Assembly: GCA_016712035.1 (NCBI GenBank)
Contig: JADJRT010000009.1
Coordinates: 62,001 to 126,000, forward strand
DNA length: 64,000 nt
Reading direction: 5' to 3'
DNA from: Flammeovirgaceae bacterium
GTDB lineage: Bacteria > Bacteroidota > Bacteroidia > Cytophagales > Cyclobacteriaceae
Below are positions 38,392 through 47,559 of the stretch, piece by piece. How positions within the stretch are numbered: position 1 is the first letter of the stretch; each line of letters starts with the position of its first letter. The notes beneath the pieces are model-generated. The model did not search any database and had not been told where the DNA came from. It worked only from the letters and a program-made list of their open reading frames with translations. The position numbers and the translations under genes were made by a program.

Positions 38392-39482
38392 TTATACTTC
38401 CGTAGGTTTATAGACGGCATCATGCCATTGGTGTAAGCGATGGTTCATCATATCAAACCAAAGCGGAGGGAGTAAGGCGATGATAATCATAGTGGGATAA
38501 CCAAAGGGCAACTGTGGACTTTCGTCATAATGTTTCAACATCGGGTAGCGCTTAATCGCGTTGGCATGATGGTCGGAATGGCGCTGCAGTTGAAATAAAA
38601 AAAAATTACTAATTAAATGACTGGCATTCCACGAGTGTAAAGGATTTACGCGCTCATAATTACCTGTAGAAGTCTTCTTTCTTACAATGCCATAATGTTC
38701 CACATAGTTAACCAGTTCAAGAAGTGTAAAAGCAACAATACTTTGAGCGAAAAAGAAAACGGGTATTTGCCAGATAAATACTCCGAAATTCAGGCTAAAT
38801 AGAAATGTAAGAATACCACAAAAATAAATGGCAATGCCGTATAGCTGATCATGGCGTTAGCGAGCGAAAGGGTAGGCTTGCCTAAGCGAGAAAGTCTTTC
38901 TGATTCTAAAGTCCAGGCATGTACATAACTATTGAAAACGGAGCGTACCCAAAAGGCATAGAAATTTTCATTCTTTCTGGCTGTGGCCGGATCGAGAGGT
39001 GTAGCCACATAAACGTGGTGCCCCCGGTTGTGTTCAATATAAAAGTGCATGTAGCAAACGGTCATCAATAATAGTCTGCTATAAAATCTTTCAAGCGTTG
39101 ATTTTTTATGTCCTAACTCGTGGGCTACCGTAATACCGATGCCCCCGGTTACCAAACCTGTGCTAACAACAAACCCGATCCACTCGTAGAAGGCAAGGGG
39201 TTTGTTACTGATTACATAAAATGCCCACAGCACAAAGCCCAGTTGAATGAATGTCCACAGATAGGTTACTAAACGGTAATAGATTTCTTCACTTACCAGA
39301 TCTAAATTCTCGTCAGAAATATTTTTAGTATCTAATCCGGTCAGGTAGTCCACGGTTGTAATAACAATAAATACGAATGCGATAGTAAGGTAATTCCACC
39401 ATCCACCCTGGTAAAAGCCTACCACGGCCAAGGCCGGAAGAATAAAGGCGGTGAAGAATCCTAGCTTCTTTATAAATTTCAT
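38392..39482 (-). CDS. AlkB-like alkane/fatty-acid monooxygenase (frameshifted)
   Basis: A membrane di-iron hydroxylase of the alkane 1-monooxygenase type, acting on medium-chain alkanes or similar lipophilic substrates. All histidine boxes are present: HELGH, EHNRGHH, and LQRHSDHH in the C-terminal segment; NYVEHYGI is also typical of AlkB. Six or so membrane helices are visible. A missing base near 38840-38845 splits the gene (restoring YGIAIYFCGILTFLFSLNF), and the joined protein is about 363 residues. Rubredoxin and rubredoxin reductase genes are not adjacent. It could instead hydroxylate other membrane substrates, as in related fatty-acid hydroxylases. Confidence 0.87.
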
Positions 39483-39700
39483 GTGTTAATATTAATTTTT
39501 TGATGGACACATGGAATGGCCTAAATTATCATACTGTTTCGTGCAAGGATTTAAATGGCCATTTCATAGCTCGAATTTACAAAACAACAGGTGATTGGGT
39601 TTGTGCGCCAAATAAAAATACGGTCGCAATCAGTTATACCGCTTGGTTAAGAGGTTTGTTTATGAATTATCGCAATAATATCACTTTCAATTAATTAGCC

Positions 39701-39708
39701 TACCTTTG
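39701..39708 (+). promoter_or_regulatory. Putative -7 box of the DEAD-box helicase promoter
   Basis: TACCTTTG fits the Bacteroidota TAnnTTTG consensus and lies 23 bases before the helicase ATG. The -33 element is weak (TTTC at 39685, with non-ideal spacing). The 218 bases between the AlkB-like gene and this box show no gene. Confidence 0.45.
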
Positions 39709-39731
39709 CCGCTTATTTATCAATAAAATTA

Positions 39732-41466
39732 ATGGAATCATTTGACGGCCTGGGACTCTCCGGGCAACTGGTGGAAGCAATCCGCCAAATGGGGTTTGAA
39801 TCACCCACCCCGATTCAAGAAAAAGCAATCCCTATTCTTCTAAAGGGAAATGTCGATTTAGTAGGCCTTGCCCAGACCGGTACCGGAAAAACAGCAGCTT
39901 TTGGCTTGCCCTTGCTGCAGCTAGTGGACGATACCAACCGAACTACTCAGGCCCTTATCGTAGCGCCAACCCGCGAATTGAGTGTGCAAATCACCAGCGA
40001 TTTGGAGCGCTTTTCATCTTCGTTTATGAAGTTGAACATCGTTACGATTTATGGCGGTGCGAGTATCAGTGAGCAAATAAGAAAAGTGAGACGGGGTGCG
40101 CATATTATTGTCGCCACACCGGGTCGCCTTATTGACATGCTCTCCCGTAAGGTGGTGGATCTTTCATCGATCAAGTATGTGGTGCTGGATGAAGCGGATG
40201 AGATGTTGAACATGGGTTTTAAAGAAGACATTGACGAAATTCTTTCAACCACCCCCAAGGAGAAAAACGTATGGTTGTTTTCGGCAACCATGCCACGCGA
40301 GGTTCGCGAAATTGCCAAGACCTATATGCGTAATCCTGAAGAAATTACGATGGGCGAGCGCAATCAGGGAAACGAGAACATCGATCACCAATTTATAATG
40401 GTTGATGAGCGTGATAAGTACATGGCCTTAAAACGGTTTGTAGATTATGCGCCCGATATTTTTGGAGTAATCTTTTGCCGTACAAAAATTGATACTCAAA
40501 AAATTGCTGAACACCTGATTAAAGATGGCTACAGTGCAGACTCGCTGCATGGCGACCTCACGCAACAACAACGCGACCGGGTAATGCGCAACTTCAAGAA
40601 TAAATCATTGCAATTATTGGTGGCTACCGATGTAGCGGCTCGTGGCATTGATGTAAGTGGTATTACGCACGTAATACATATGAATATGCCTGATGAGATG
40701 GAATACTATACCCATCGCAGTGGTCGTACCGCGCGTGCAGGTAAAAGGGAATTTCACTTGCTATCGTTGCGAAAAAGAAGTAGGAAAAATTCAACAAGTT
40801 GAACGAGGTTTGAAACGCAAGTTCACCCGAATTCAGGTTCCTACCGGGGATGAGGTTTGTCAGGCTAAACTGCTGGCTCTTGTACATAAAGTAAAGCAAG
40901 TGGAAGTGAATGAAGAAGAGATTGACTCTTTCTTACCGGAAGTTTACCACGAGTTAAAAGATTTAAGTAAGGAAGATATTATCAAGCGGTTTGCTTCTAT
41001 TGAGTTTAACCGTTTCCTTGAATACTATCGCGATGCGCGCGACCTGAATAAATCTGACCGCACGAAAACCTACGAAATAGATGGCGATAGAGATCGAAAC
41101 ACAACCGGTGACAGGATTTTTATTAATGTCGGAAAAATGGATGGCCTTGAAAAAGGAAATTTGTTGGAATTGATTTGTGATTTTGGTGAAGTTAAGGGTG
41201 CTTCCATCGGTAAAATTGATTTGAAAGGTGCTTATTCATTCTTTGAAATTGAAAAAGGATTGACCGAACAGGTAATGAAAGGTTTTGAAGGTGTTGAGTT
41301 ACGTGGCCGCAAGGTACGCTTGGAGATGACAGAACCACATAAGGAAAAATATTCTGATAAGAAAAAGGAGCGGTTCTATGGCTCTAAGTCTAAATCATCT
41401 TCTGATAGAGGAGGCTCACGGGGAGAGTCGAGAGGGGGAGATAGAGGAAGATCGAAGCGATATTGA
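39732..41466 (+). CDS. DEAD-box ATP-dependent RNA helicase (frameshifted)
   Basis: A cytoplasmic RNA helicase of the DeaD/CsdA type. Motifs in order: Q-motif TPIQEKAIP, Walker A AQTGTGKT (47-54), PTRELSVQ, TPGRLID, DEAD in LDEADEM, SAT in LFSATMP, then the helicase C domain with ATDVAARGIDV and HRSGRTARAGK. Two homopolymer losses near 40744-40749 and 40772-40776 break the frame after RTARAGK; correction gives GISLAIVAKKEVGKIQQVER. The C-terminal part contains a DbpA-type RNA-binding domain (DRIFINVGKMDGLEKGNLL) and an RG/RS-rich tail. The joined length is about 578 residues. A strong terminator follows. Confidence 0.92.
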
Positions 41467-41491
41467 ATTTAAGCACTCAATCTTAACCAGT

Positions 41492-41520
41492 AAGAGCATT
41501 AAGGAAACCTTAATGCTCTT
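41492..41520. terminator. Terminator between the helicase gene and paaD
   Basis: Perfect 13-bp arms AAGAGCATTAAGG (41492-41504) and CCTTAATGCTCTT (41508-41520) with loop AAA lie between convergent genes. Downstream bases are T-rich on the plus strand. Confidence 0.82.
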
Positions 41521-41541
41521 TACTTGATTGTCTTTTCAGAA

Positions 41542-42018
41542 TTACAAGGGCTTAAATTGCTCAAACGCTTCTTTGCAATCGTGGCAATAGTATAATGCCC
41601 GGCAAAGCGTTGGTCCAAAAGGACTTTTCATTTCTGTGTTGTCGCCATCACAGCTGGGACAAATGGCTGTCTCAAGAATTTCGAGATCAGTAAAAACTTT
41701 GTTGGATGGGGGCGGAGCGAGTCCATATTTTTTAAGGGCGGCTTTCCCTTTTTCAGAAATCAAATCCGAACTCCACGGTTTTTTGAAACTGATATTTACA
41801 TGCGGAGTAATTCCCTTTGTTTTTAGCAAGGTTTCAACTTCAAGTTTCATGTAATCCATCGCAGGACAGCCAACAAAGGTGGGAGTCATTTCTACAGTTA
41901 CCTGATCAGCATCCACAACAACTTCGGTGATTACACCCAGATCAATAAGAGAAAGCACCGGAATCTCCGGATCCTTGACATCTTCTAACCAGATTAATAT
42001 TTGTTCTTTTGAAACCAT
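41542..42018 (-). CDS. paaD: Phenylacetyl-CoA epoxidase maturation protein PaaD
   Basis: Probably needed for iron-sulfur or metal maturation of the phenylacetyl-CoA epoxidase. The 158-residue protein starts with the MIP18/DUF59 domain (WLEDVKDPEIPVLSLIDLGV, given in part as DPEIPVLSLIDLG). It has the conserved TPTFVGCPAMDYM segment. The C-terminus has the PaaD-specific zinc-ribbon-like cysteines: CPSC, then CRALYYCHDC. It is the last gene of the minus-strand paaABCD group, 92 bases after paaC. A short repeat fills the gap. Confidence 0.93.
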   Translation of the reverse strand: MVSKEQILIWLEDVKDPEIPVLSLIDLGVITEVVVDADQVTVEMTPTFVGCPAMDYMKLEVETLLKTKGITPHVNISFKKPWSSDLISEKGKAALKKYGLAPPPSNKVFTDLEILETAICPSCDGDNTEMKSPFGPTLCRALYYCHDCKEAFEQFKPL

Positions 42019-42031
42019 TGAACTAGATATT

Positions 42032-42103
42032 GGACTCTTGATACTTGATGCTGGAAAACCTGGACTGTATTACATATAAACCCAAGACTATTTACTCAAT
42101 ACT
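42032..42103. repeat. Short dispersed repeat, copy 2 (between paaC and paaD)
   Basis: The left end GGACTCTTGATACT matches 27039-27052 with one mismatch, and the right end ACTATTTACTCAATACT (42087-42103) is identical to 27098-27114. Interior sequence is diverged. Each copy is next to a paa gene (paaE for copy 1; paaC/paaD for copy 2). Confidence 0.6.
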
Positions 42104-42110
42104 CTTGAAA

Positions 42111-42866
42111 TTACCATTCCGCAGTTGGATCGATCTTAAATACTTCACTCATTTCGTCAAGCAAGGGTTGCAGGTGTTCGGTGTGCTTACCTTGCCTTCC
42201 GCCAACTATGGGTTGTATTAGTTTAAGATCAGGAAGCTGAAGGCTTGTTTGAGAAAGTATAGATTCTATTTTGGCTAACCACTTTTGTTGAAGCGCTTGT
42301 TCCCCTTCAAAAATACCAGCAGCAATTAATTCTTTTTCGTACAGGGAAGTTTCAAAAATTCCCAGCGCAAAGGGCAAAGCGTACTCCAGCGATTTTTGTA
42401 AACGAGAAATACTTTCGGGTGTGGCGGAGCCAAGTTGTTTAATCCAGGTGTTGGCATGTAAGGTGTGATACCGGAGTTCACCTCTGATCTTAGTGGCCAA
42501 TTGTGCGAGTGGTTGATGCGATGACCTTGTTAGCATTTCAAAACGTAAGGCTTCAGCCGTATCAAACAAAAAATGACGGATCAAACTGAAATCGTATTCC
42601 TGATTGGGTAACTCAACTAATTGACAATTATGAAACTGATTGGCATTGCGGGTAAAGGCAACGGTATCGGGATCACTTTCTCCTAATTCATGTAGCAAAG
42701 TGTACAACGCCAAACTCTGGCCCACTTTGTCCTGCGCCATAGAAGAGAAAGCGATATCTTCCTCTAATAACGGACCCATGCCAGTCCACTCAGAATTTCG
42801 ATGACCTAAGATCAGTTGATCATCGGCCATTTTATATAGCAATTCTTTAAGAGGCGTATGATCCAT
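42111..42866 (-). CDS. paaC: Phenylacetyl-CoA epoxidase structural subunit PaaC
   Basis: The non-catalytic ferritin-like partner of PaaA in the epoxidase that attacks the ring of phenylacetyl-CoA. The 251-residue length is normal. Signature segments are LGHRNSEWTGMGPLLEEDIAFSSMAQDKVG (seen as GHRNSEWTG and EEDIAFSSMAQDKVG), HLFDTAEALRF-like and RGELRYHTLHANTW. It lies between paaB (3-base gap) and paaD. Intact. Confidence 0.95.
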   Translation of the reverse strand: MDHTPLKELLYKMADDQLILGHRNSEWTGMGPLLEEDIAFSSMAQDKVGQSLALYTLLHELGESDPDTVAFTRNANQFHNCQLVELPNQEYDFSLIRHFLFDTAEALRFEMLTRSSHQPLAQLATKIRGELRYHTLHANTWIKQLGSATPESISRLQKSLEYALPFALGIFETSLYEKELIAAGIFEGEQALQQKWLAKIESILSQTSLQLPDLKLIQPIVGGRQGKHTEHLQPLLDEMSEVFKIDPTAEW

Positions 42867-42869
42867 AAC

Positions 42870-43484
42870 TCAATGATTTATTTTAGTTCGTTCCAGAAAA
42901 TTTTTCAATTTATCTCCGCCTTTATAATCCGAAGCATCGCGAAATTTCTTTTCCGGTAAGGTGAGCCATAACTCTTTGTCTTCTTCTGAAGTAAATCGGA
43001 TTGCCTCCGTAGCGATTGCCCACACATTGAAAACTATTTTGCCAGTATTTAATTTTTCGCGAGCATGGACCATGGCTTCTTCAGGATTATTTGCTGCGAC
43101 AGTTCCTACGTGCACGTGTTGCTTTCCTCTCTTTGCCAAATGATAAATTTCGAACGATTGGTTGCCCGGTGTTGATGTAGTTGATTCAGGAATCAGGTCA
43201 TACGCATTGTTATTCCCTTCGGTCATAGGCGAAACAAAAACTTCGCGGGTGTCTACTACATAAAGCGAAACACACGTGAACCTTCGGGTGAAGGCTTCCT
43301 TTGCTAAAACATAAGCCAGTTCTAAATTAGGCGCATGTACGATGCCTTCATGTTGAAAGGATTTCCCCTCTTTGGGTTGCACAAAAACTTCGAACGTTCC
43401 AAATTGATCGAGTGGAGCTTTCGGACTAATCGATTGATTTATCTGTGGCAAGCGATTTACACGGGGATCAAGGGAATTCAACAT
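42870..43484 (-). CDS. paaB: Phenylacetyl-CoA epoxidase subunit PaaB, tandem-domain form
   Basis: PaaB bridges PaaAC heterodimers into the active complex. The family is usually about 95 residues, but this product has 204. It contains two PaaB-like units: residues 27-85 (FEVFVQPKEGKSFQHEG, then EVFVSP) and about 110-195 (FEIYHLAKRGKQHVHVG, then VWAIATEAIRFTS). Each has the F-E-x-[FY]-x-x-x-K-x-G-K start and a related middle. Both paralogous halves are intact, so this is a real internal duplication and not a frameshift. It lies 3 bases before paaC and downstream of paaA. Confidence 0.9.
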   Translation of the reverse strand: MLNSLDPRVNRLPQINQSISPKAPLDQFGTFEVFVQPKEGKSFQHEGIVHAPNLELAYVLAKEAFTRRFTCVSLYVVDTREVFVSPMTEGNNNAYDLIPESTTSTPGNQSFEIYHLAKRGKQHVHVGTVAANNPEEAMVHAREKLNTGKIVFNVWAIATEAIRFTSEEDKELWLTLPEKKFRDASDYKGGDKLKNFLERTKINH

Positions 43485-43500
43485 TATTAATTATTAAAAA

Positions 43501-43593
43501 AAATTGACAGTTGACAAATCAATCAACAAAAAGACATCAATATGTAATTTTGGAACCTTTAATTGTCAATTGCATTTTGTGAATTGTCAATTT
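43501..43593. repeat. Inverted/direct short repeats between paaA and paaB
   Basis: The intergenic gap holds AAATTGACA (43501-43509), its inverse inside AATTGTCAATT (43561-43571), and a second GAATTGTCAATTT (43581-43593). Related TTGACA/TGTCAA units make a loose hairpin that may stabilise or separate the paaA and paaB messages. No gene is present in 43485-43600. Confidence 0.45.
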
Positions 43594-43600
43594 ACTCAAC

Positions 43601-44586
43601 TCAGGCCAAAGGCATTACGTATTTAGCCTTAGGCGATTTTAGCGCTTCGCGCACCCACTTTCCACGTTCTTCGGCTATTCTTCTTACTTCCAGTCGTTCT
43701 TTATTGCACGGGCCATCGCCATTAATTACGCGCTTAAATTCTTCCCAATCAGGTTCAGTGTATTCCCACTTACCTGTCTCTTCACTCTTTTCAATTTCGG
43801 ATCAGGAATGGTGAATCCAAGCTCCCAAATTTTAGGAACATACATATCCAGAAATTGATTGCGCATCTCATCGTTGGTCCCCATTTTCACTTTCCATCGC
43901 ATCAAAACTTCTGTATGCGCGGAAATTTTATCAGAGGGTCCGAAAAAATGCATCATGGGCGGCCACCAACGATTCAATGCTTCCTGAAACATTTGCCGTT
44001 GCTTAGGCGTGCCTGAGGCGAGATAGATAACGCAATGATGACCGTATTTTAAATGGAAAGATTCTTCTGCACAAATGCGATCAAGTGCCCGGCAATACGG
44101 ACCATAACTTCCCTTAGCATTCGCTAATTGATTTACGATAGCCCCGGCATCCACCAACCAGGAGATAAAACAACAGTCGGCCCAGGTAAAAGTGGGATAA
44201 TTGACTATGTTAGAATATTTTGATTTTCCGTTGATAAGATCTTCAATCATTTGCTCGCGTGGTTTGCCCAATGTTTCGGCTGCACTGTACAAAAGCTGTC
44301 CATGACCTACTTCATCCTGCACCTTCGCCATCAACGACATTTTTCTTTTAAAGCCGGGGGCTCGGGTTATCCAGGTTCCTTCCGGAAGTGCGCCAATAAT
44401 TTCGCTGTGCGCATGTTGCTCGATCATTCGAATCAATTGCTTGCGATAAAGTTGAGGCATCCAATCTGCAGGTTCTATTTTTTCACCCCGTTCGATACGC
44501 GCTTCAAATTCGGCTAACTTGGTTGGATCTTCAGTCGCTATACTATCCGTTTTTATCCCTTCAAAAGTATTTCCGCCTCCGTACAT
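43601..44586 (-). CDS. paaA: Phenylacetyl-CoA epoxidase catalytic subunit PaaA (frameshifted)
   Basis: The catalytic di-iron subunit that forms the 1,2-epoxide of phenylacetyl-CoA. Iron-ligand regions are EQHAHSEIIG, QDEVGHGQLLY, and CAEESFHLKYGHH. A missing A in the A4 tract (plus-strand T4 at 43788-43791) breaks the C-terminus; correction gives KLKKSEETGKWEYTEPDWEEFKRVINGDGPC (seen as KLKKSEETG and EPDWEEFKRVI) and a stop at 43601. The joined length is about 328 residues, as expected. First structural gene of the paaABCD group; upstream lies a TetR regulator on the same strand. Confidence 0.95.
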
Positions 44587-44684
44587 AATGGTGATTTTAA
44601 TATCCTAACAATCGTTTGCAAATATAACAGTGCGAGACGTAACAAAGTTATGAAAGCACACAAAAAACAAGATGTAAGGAAATT

Positions 44685-45271
44685 TTAGCCCTTCTTAAGG
44701 CCGTTCACTAGCATATCGGCCAACTGTTGACCTAATTCAGCTGGATCTATTTTACTGGAAGGATCGTACCACATGGGCATCCAGTTTAGGGATGAAAACA
44801 GGGTCATTACTGCCAATTTTTGTCGATGGTATCTTTGAACTCACCTTTACTTGCACCTTCTTCAATGATCGACTTAAAGCGGTTTATATAATTGATTCTT
44901 AGTAAAAGAAAATCGCGGAGAAAAGGTTGGCTTAGATGCCGGTGTTCATTCATAAAAACAGCCGAAGCAGTAAGGTCTTTTGCCATAACCTGAATATGAC
45001 CAATAATACCTAACCGTAGTTTTTCCGTGGCCGTATGATTTTTGCTCTCGACCTCGGCCAAAGACTTACGGAATTCAGCGGCCATATCAAAACAAAGACT
45101 TTGGAGAATTTCTTCTTTTGATTTTATATGGGAATAGAGACTGGCTGCTTCAATACCCAATTTCTGAGCCAGGTCACGCATGGAGGAGGCGGCATATCCC
45201 TTCTCGCGAAACAACTCTGCCGCACTTCTAATAACCTGTGCTTTTCGGGATAAATTTCCAAAGGCTTCCAT
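44685..45271 (-). CDS. TetR/AcrR-family regulator (frameshifted)
   Basis: A predicted repressor with an N-terminal helix-turn-helix (VIRSAAELFREKGYAASSMRDLAQKLGI, then ASLYSHIKSKEEIL). A missing A near 44819 (A5 should be A6) breaks it; correction gives KLAVMTLFSSLNW and a C-terminus ending NGLKKG at 44685, for about 195 residues. The C-terminal domain is the YRRW-like ligand-binding fold used by many acyl-CoA-responsive TetR proteins. It is 98 bases upstream of paaA and on the same strand, so I infer it controls the paa genes, but no operator was identified. Confidence 0.85.
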
Positions 45272-45335
45272 TAACTGACTTAATTGAAGGCTAAGTTAAT
45301 TAATTAAATTTGATTAAAATTCGGATTCGCCAAAA

Positions 45336-45833
45336 ATGAAATTTAATTCCGTTAAAGAATTTTTTTACAGACTCAATAATACAGGCTATCAACTGATGAT
45401 GGTACCCCTGATCCTTTTCATTTATTTCTACGCACAGTCCTATTTCTATAATGGGCAGCTCTGGATTGAGAGCGAAGTCATAGTTACGTACCTGATATTC
45501 GGCATTGGCGTAATTGCATTGGTGATCCTAACAACTGTTTATATACATACTGAGAGAAAAGCCAAAAGTGTAGCGACTCTTGTTGGGCTTGGAATAAAGT
45601 TAGAGAAAGTAGGTTCATTACTTTTGAGGAAGATGGTTTGGCAATTTGTTGTTGTTACCCTGATGCCTTTGGGGCTGGTAGCTACGGGCAATCAGATCTT
45701 TAGTATTTTTTTCGGACTGACGCTGGCCTGGTATTTTATTCAATGGCCTACGCCTGAAAAAGTCTCTAACCTCCTGCACTTACGGGGTGACGAGAAGGAA
45801 ATGGTGATTAGTCGCGGAGATGCATTCAAATAG
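45336..45833 (+). CDS. Four-helix membrane protein, unknown function
   Basis: A 165-residue protein with four hydrophobic segments at about 20-33, 48-70, 98-117 and 119-136, and a charged cytoplasmic loop between the second and third (YIHTERKAKSVATL). I do not recognise a family. The last ~25 residues (RGDEKEMVISRGDAF) are soluble and charged. It is divergent from the TetR gene and convergent with the beta-barrel gene. Start ATG 45336 has no clear ribosome site, as usual here. Confidence 0.6.
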   Translation: MKFNSVKEFFYRLNNTGYQLMMVPLILFIYFYAQSYFYNGQLWIESEVIVTYLIFGIGVIALVILTTVYIHTERKAKSVATLVGLGIKLEKVGSLLLRKMVWQFVVVTLMPLGLVATGNQIFSIFFGLTLAWYFIQWPTPEKVSNLLHLRGDEKEMVISRGDAFK

Positions 45834-45834
45834 A

Positions 45835-45864
45835 AGGCCTGCCACCACATCGGGTAGCAGGCCT
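45835..45864. terminator. Hairpin between convergent genes
   Basis: Perfect 8-bp arms AGGCCTGC (45835-45842) and GCAGGCCT (45857-45864) lie immediately after a membrane-protein gene and before the convergent beta-barrel gene's end. The minus-strand exit is TTCTATTT; the plus-strand exit lacks a T-run. Confidence 0.55.
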
Positions 45865-45884
45865 CTCCACTAAGTTTTAATCAT

Positions 45885-46886
45885 TTAGAAAATTATCCCA
45901 AAACTGAAAGCATTTAGCTTCGGACCTTTGTCTTCAATATATAATTCATTCAGATCGTAGTTAAAGAAAAAGTCAACATCCTGATAACCGACTTGCAGCC
46001 GTACGCCATAGCGTACGTTATTCAGGTAGAAATTGTCATGATCGTGTACTTTTTTCTTATCGCCACTTTCGTTAAAGGCTTGCTTACTATAACTGTCGAT
46101 TCGATAGCCCACATAGGGACCAGCACCAAATCGAAAGGAATCGGAACCATGACTATCAAAGAAGCTGGGCTTTCTCCGGTTGCCGCCAAAATCGTAAATA
46201 GGTATTAGTGAAGCATTGATGTAGGTAGCTGTTAGTTTACTTTTAATGTAATCAACATCACGCGTATCCAGCGTAAAAATAACGGAGTTATCGTCTTTAC
46301 TCATTTGTGTTTGCTCGTTCTGATATTTGAAATTATACCAGCTTACACCTAGCCCCCATTCGAGGAAGAATTTGTTTGAGACCCGGGTTCTTAGATTCGA
46401 ATTTATACCCACATACCACGATCCCCACGGCTTTACCGTATATAAACTATTGTCTGCGTCCGGAAATGTTCCATCGGACAAATAGTTATTCATACCGACA
46501 TCAAAATTTATCGAATGATACGTTCTCCGGCCATGCCAGTTTTTATGATCATCGATATCCCAGTCTTCGTCATCATCCTCGTCATCAAACACAGACTCCT
46601 CTTCGATAGAACTTTCCTGATTAGAGGGTTCAGTGAGCAAATAGTCTGTGGAAGACTCTTGTAGTTGCACCGTATCCTTTTGTTCCAGTTTTGCAATTAG
46701 ATTAGTCATCAACTTCTGGAAGTCATATTTTTTCATGGTCTCCAGATCATTTTTATCCTGAACCGTAACCGTGATTCTGCTGGCTTCGCCTACTTTGATA
46801 ACCACCGTGTCGGCCGGTTTTGATTGCGCCTGACAAGCAAGCCCGGCAAGCAATACTACTCCTGTCAAAATATTTTTAGTTTTCAT
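45885..46886 (-). CDS. Outer-membrane beta-barrel protein with acidic linker
   Basis: A 333-residue exported protein (signal peptide about 1-20, ending LACQAQ). The N-terminal ~110 residues are soluble and end in a very acidic stretch (DDEDDDEDWDIDD, about 99-111) that may bind cations. The remainder shows alternating strands (YHSINFDVGMNNYL, FFLEWGLGVSWYNF, FRFGAGPYVGYRID, VRYGVRLQVGYQDV) and ends in FSFGIIF, as expected for a barrel. It is the third gene after a sigma and an anti-sigma factor, and is probably part of the same operon. Function unknown. Confidence 0.78.
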   Translation of the reverse strand: MKTKNILTGVVLLAGLACQAQSKPADTVVIKVGEASRITVTVQDKNDLETMKKYDFQKLMTNLIAKLEQKDTVQLQESSTDYLLTEPSNQESSIEEESVFDDEDDDEDWDIDDHKNWHGRRTYHSINFDVGMNNYLSDGTFPDADNSLYTVKPWGSWYVGINSNLRTRVSNKFFLEWGLGVSWYNFKYQNEQTQMSKDDNSVIFTLDTRDVDYIKSKLTATYINASLIPIYDFGGNRRKPSFFDSHGSDSFRFGAGPYVGYRIDSYSKQAFNESGDKKKVHDHDNFYLNNVRYGVRLQVGYQDVDFFFNYDLNELYIEDKGPKLNAFSFGIIF

Positions 46887-46888
46887 AC

Positions 46889-47559
46889 TTAGTTTCTTTT
46901 CGTTTTATCTTTTCTAAAATCAAGGGCGAAGAGTTCATTCTTGGCATCGCGCAAGCTTCCGAAATCACTTTCACCATTTTTTAATTCAAGGGCCTTGTCA
47001 AAAATCTTTTTAAGTCCGTTGTTCTTTTCTTCACTGGCTTGCGCCACTTGTTGCGTGTCGGTTGTAATGGCTTCGAGTGTAAATTCGATTACGATTGGTT
47101 TTTCTGCTTTCGTAACAGAAATTGTTTCGGTAACCATTATATTTTGATCAATTACTAATGGCACTTCTTCTTTTTCTTTCGCCTGTTCAGTTATAGTATT
47201 TACGGCCACTTTCGTGGATCTGGTTTTTAGCTTATTAAAAGATTTGTGTTCATTTTGTTGAAGGTTTTTCTTTTCTGTTTCTGCTTGAACCGGAATAGAT
47301 AACTCATTCCCAGTCGAAGTGGATTCTGTATTGGCTTCTGTTAGACTTATAGCTTGTGTCTCCTGATCTGTTTCGGTGGTGTAGAGCCAGGTTGCTGTTA
47401 ACAATCCAAACAGGACGAGTACAGCTGCCATGCGCCACAGAATTACTTTGTTATTTTTTTTGACAGCCCGGCTTCGACTTTTGTCCACGCTTCCGCGGAA
47501 GGAGTGGCCTGACGCTCACCACGCTTCTTATTACATAGTTGATCGATTGGGTTGTTCAT
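46889..47559 (-). CDS. Putative anti-sigma factor, single-pass (frameshifted)
   Basis: Begins 28 bases inside the end of the sigma gene with MNNPIDQLCNKK. A missing A in the A8 tract (plus-strand 47454-47461) breaks the frame after GLSKK; correction gives NNKVILWRMAAVLVLFGLLTATW, which is one membrane segment at about residues 39-60. The rest (about 160 residues) is periplasmic, Thr/Glu/Gln-rich and without clear domains. The corrected length is about 223 residues. Position between an ECF sigma factor and an outer-membrane barrel supports an anti-sigma role; no zinc motif is seen. Confidence 0.7.

Noticed and set aside
39500..39694. Open frame of 64 codons upstream of the helicase gene
   Set aside because: No recognisable motif, lies in the divergent promoter region with an AT-rich 3' part, and overlaps the likely -7 box area; a chance frame.
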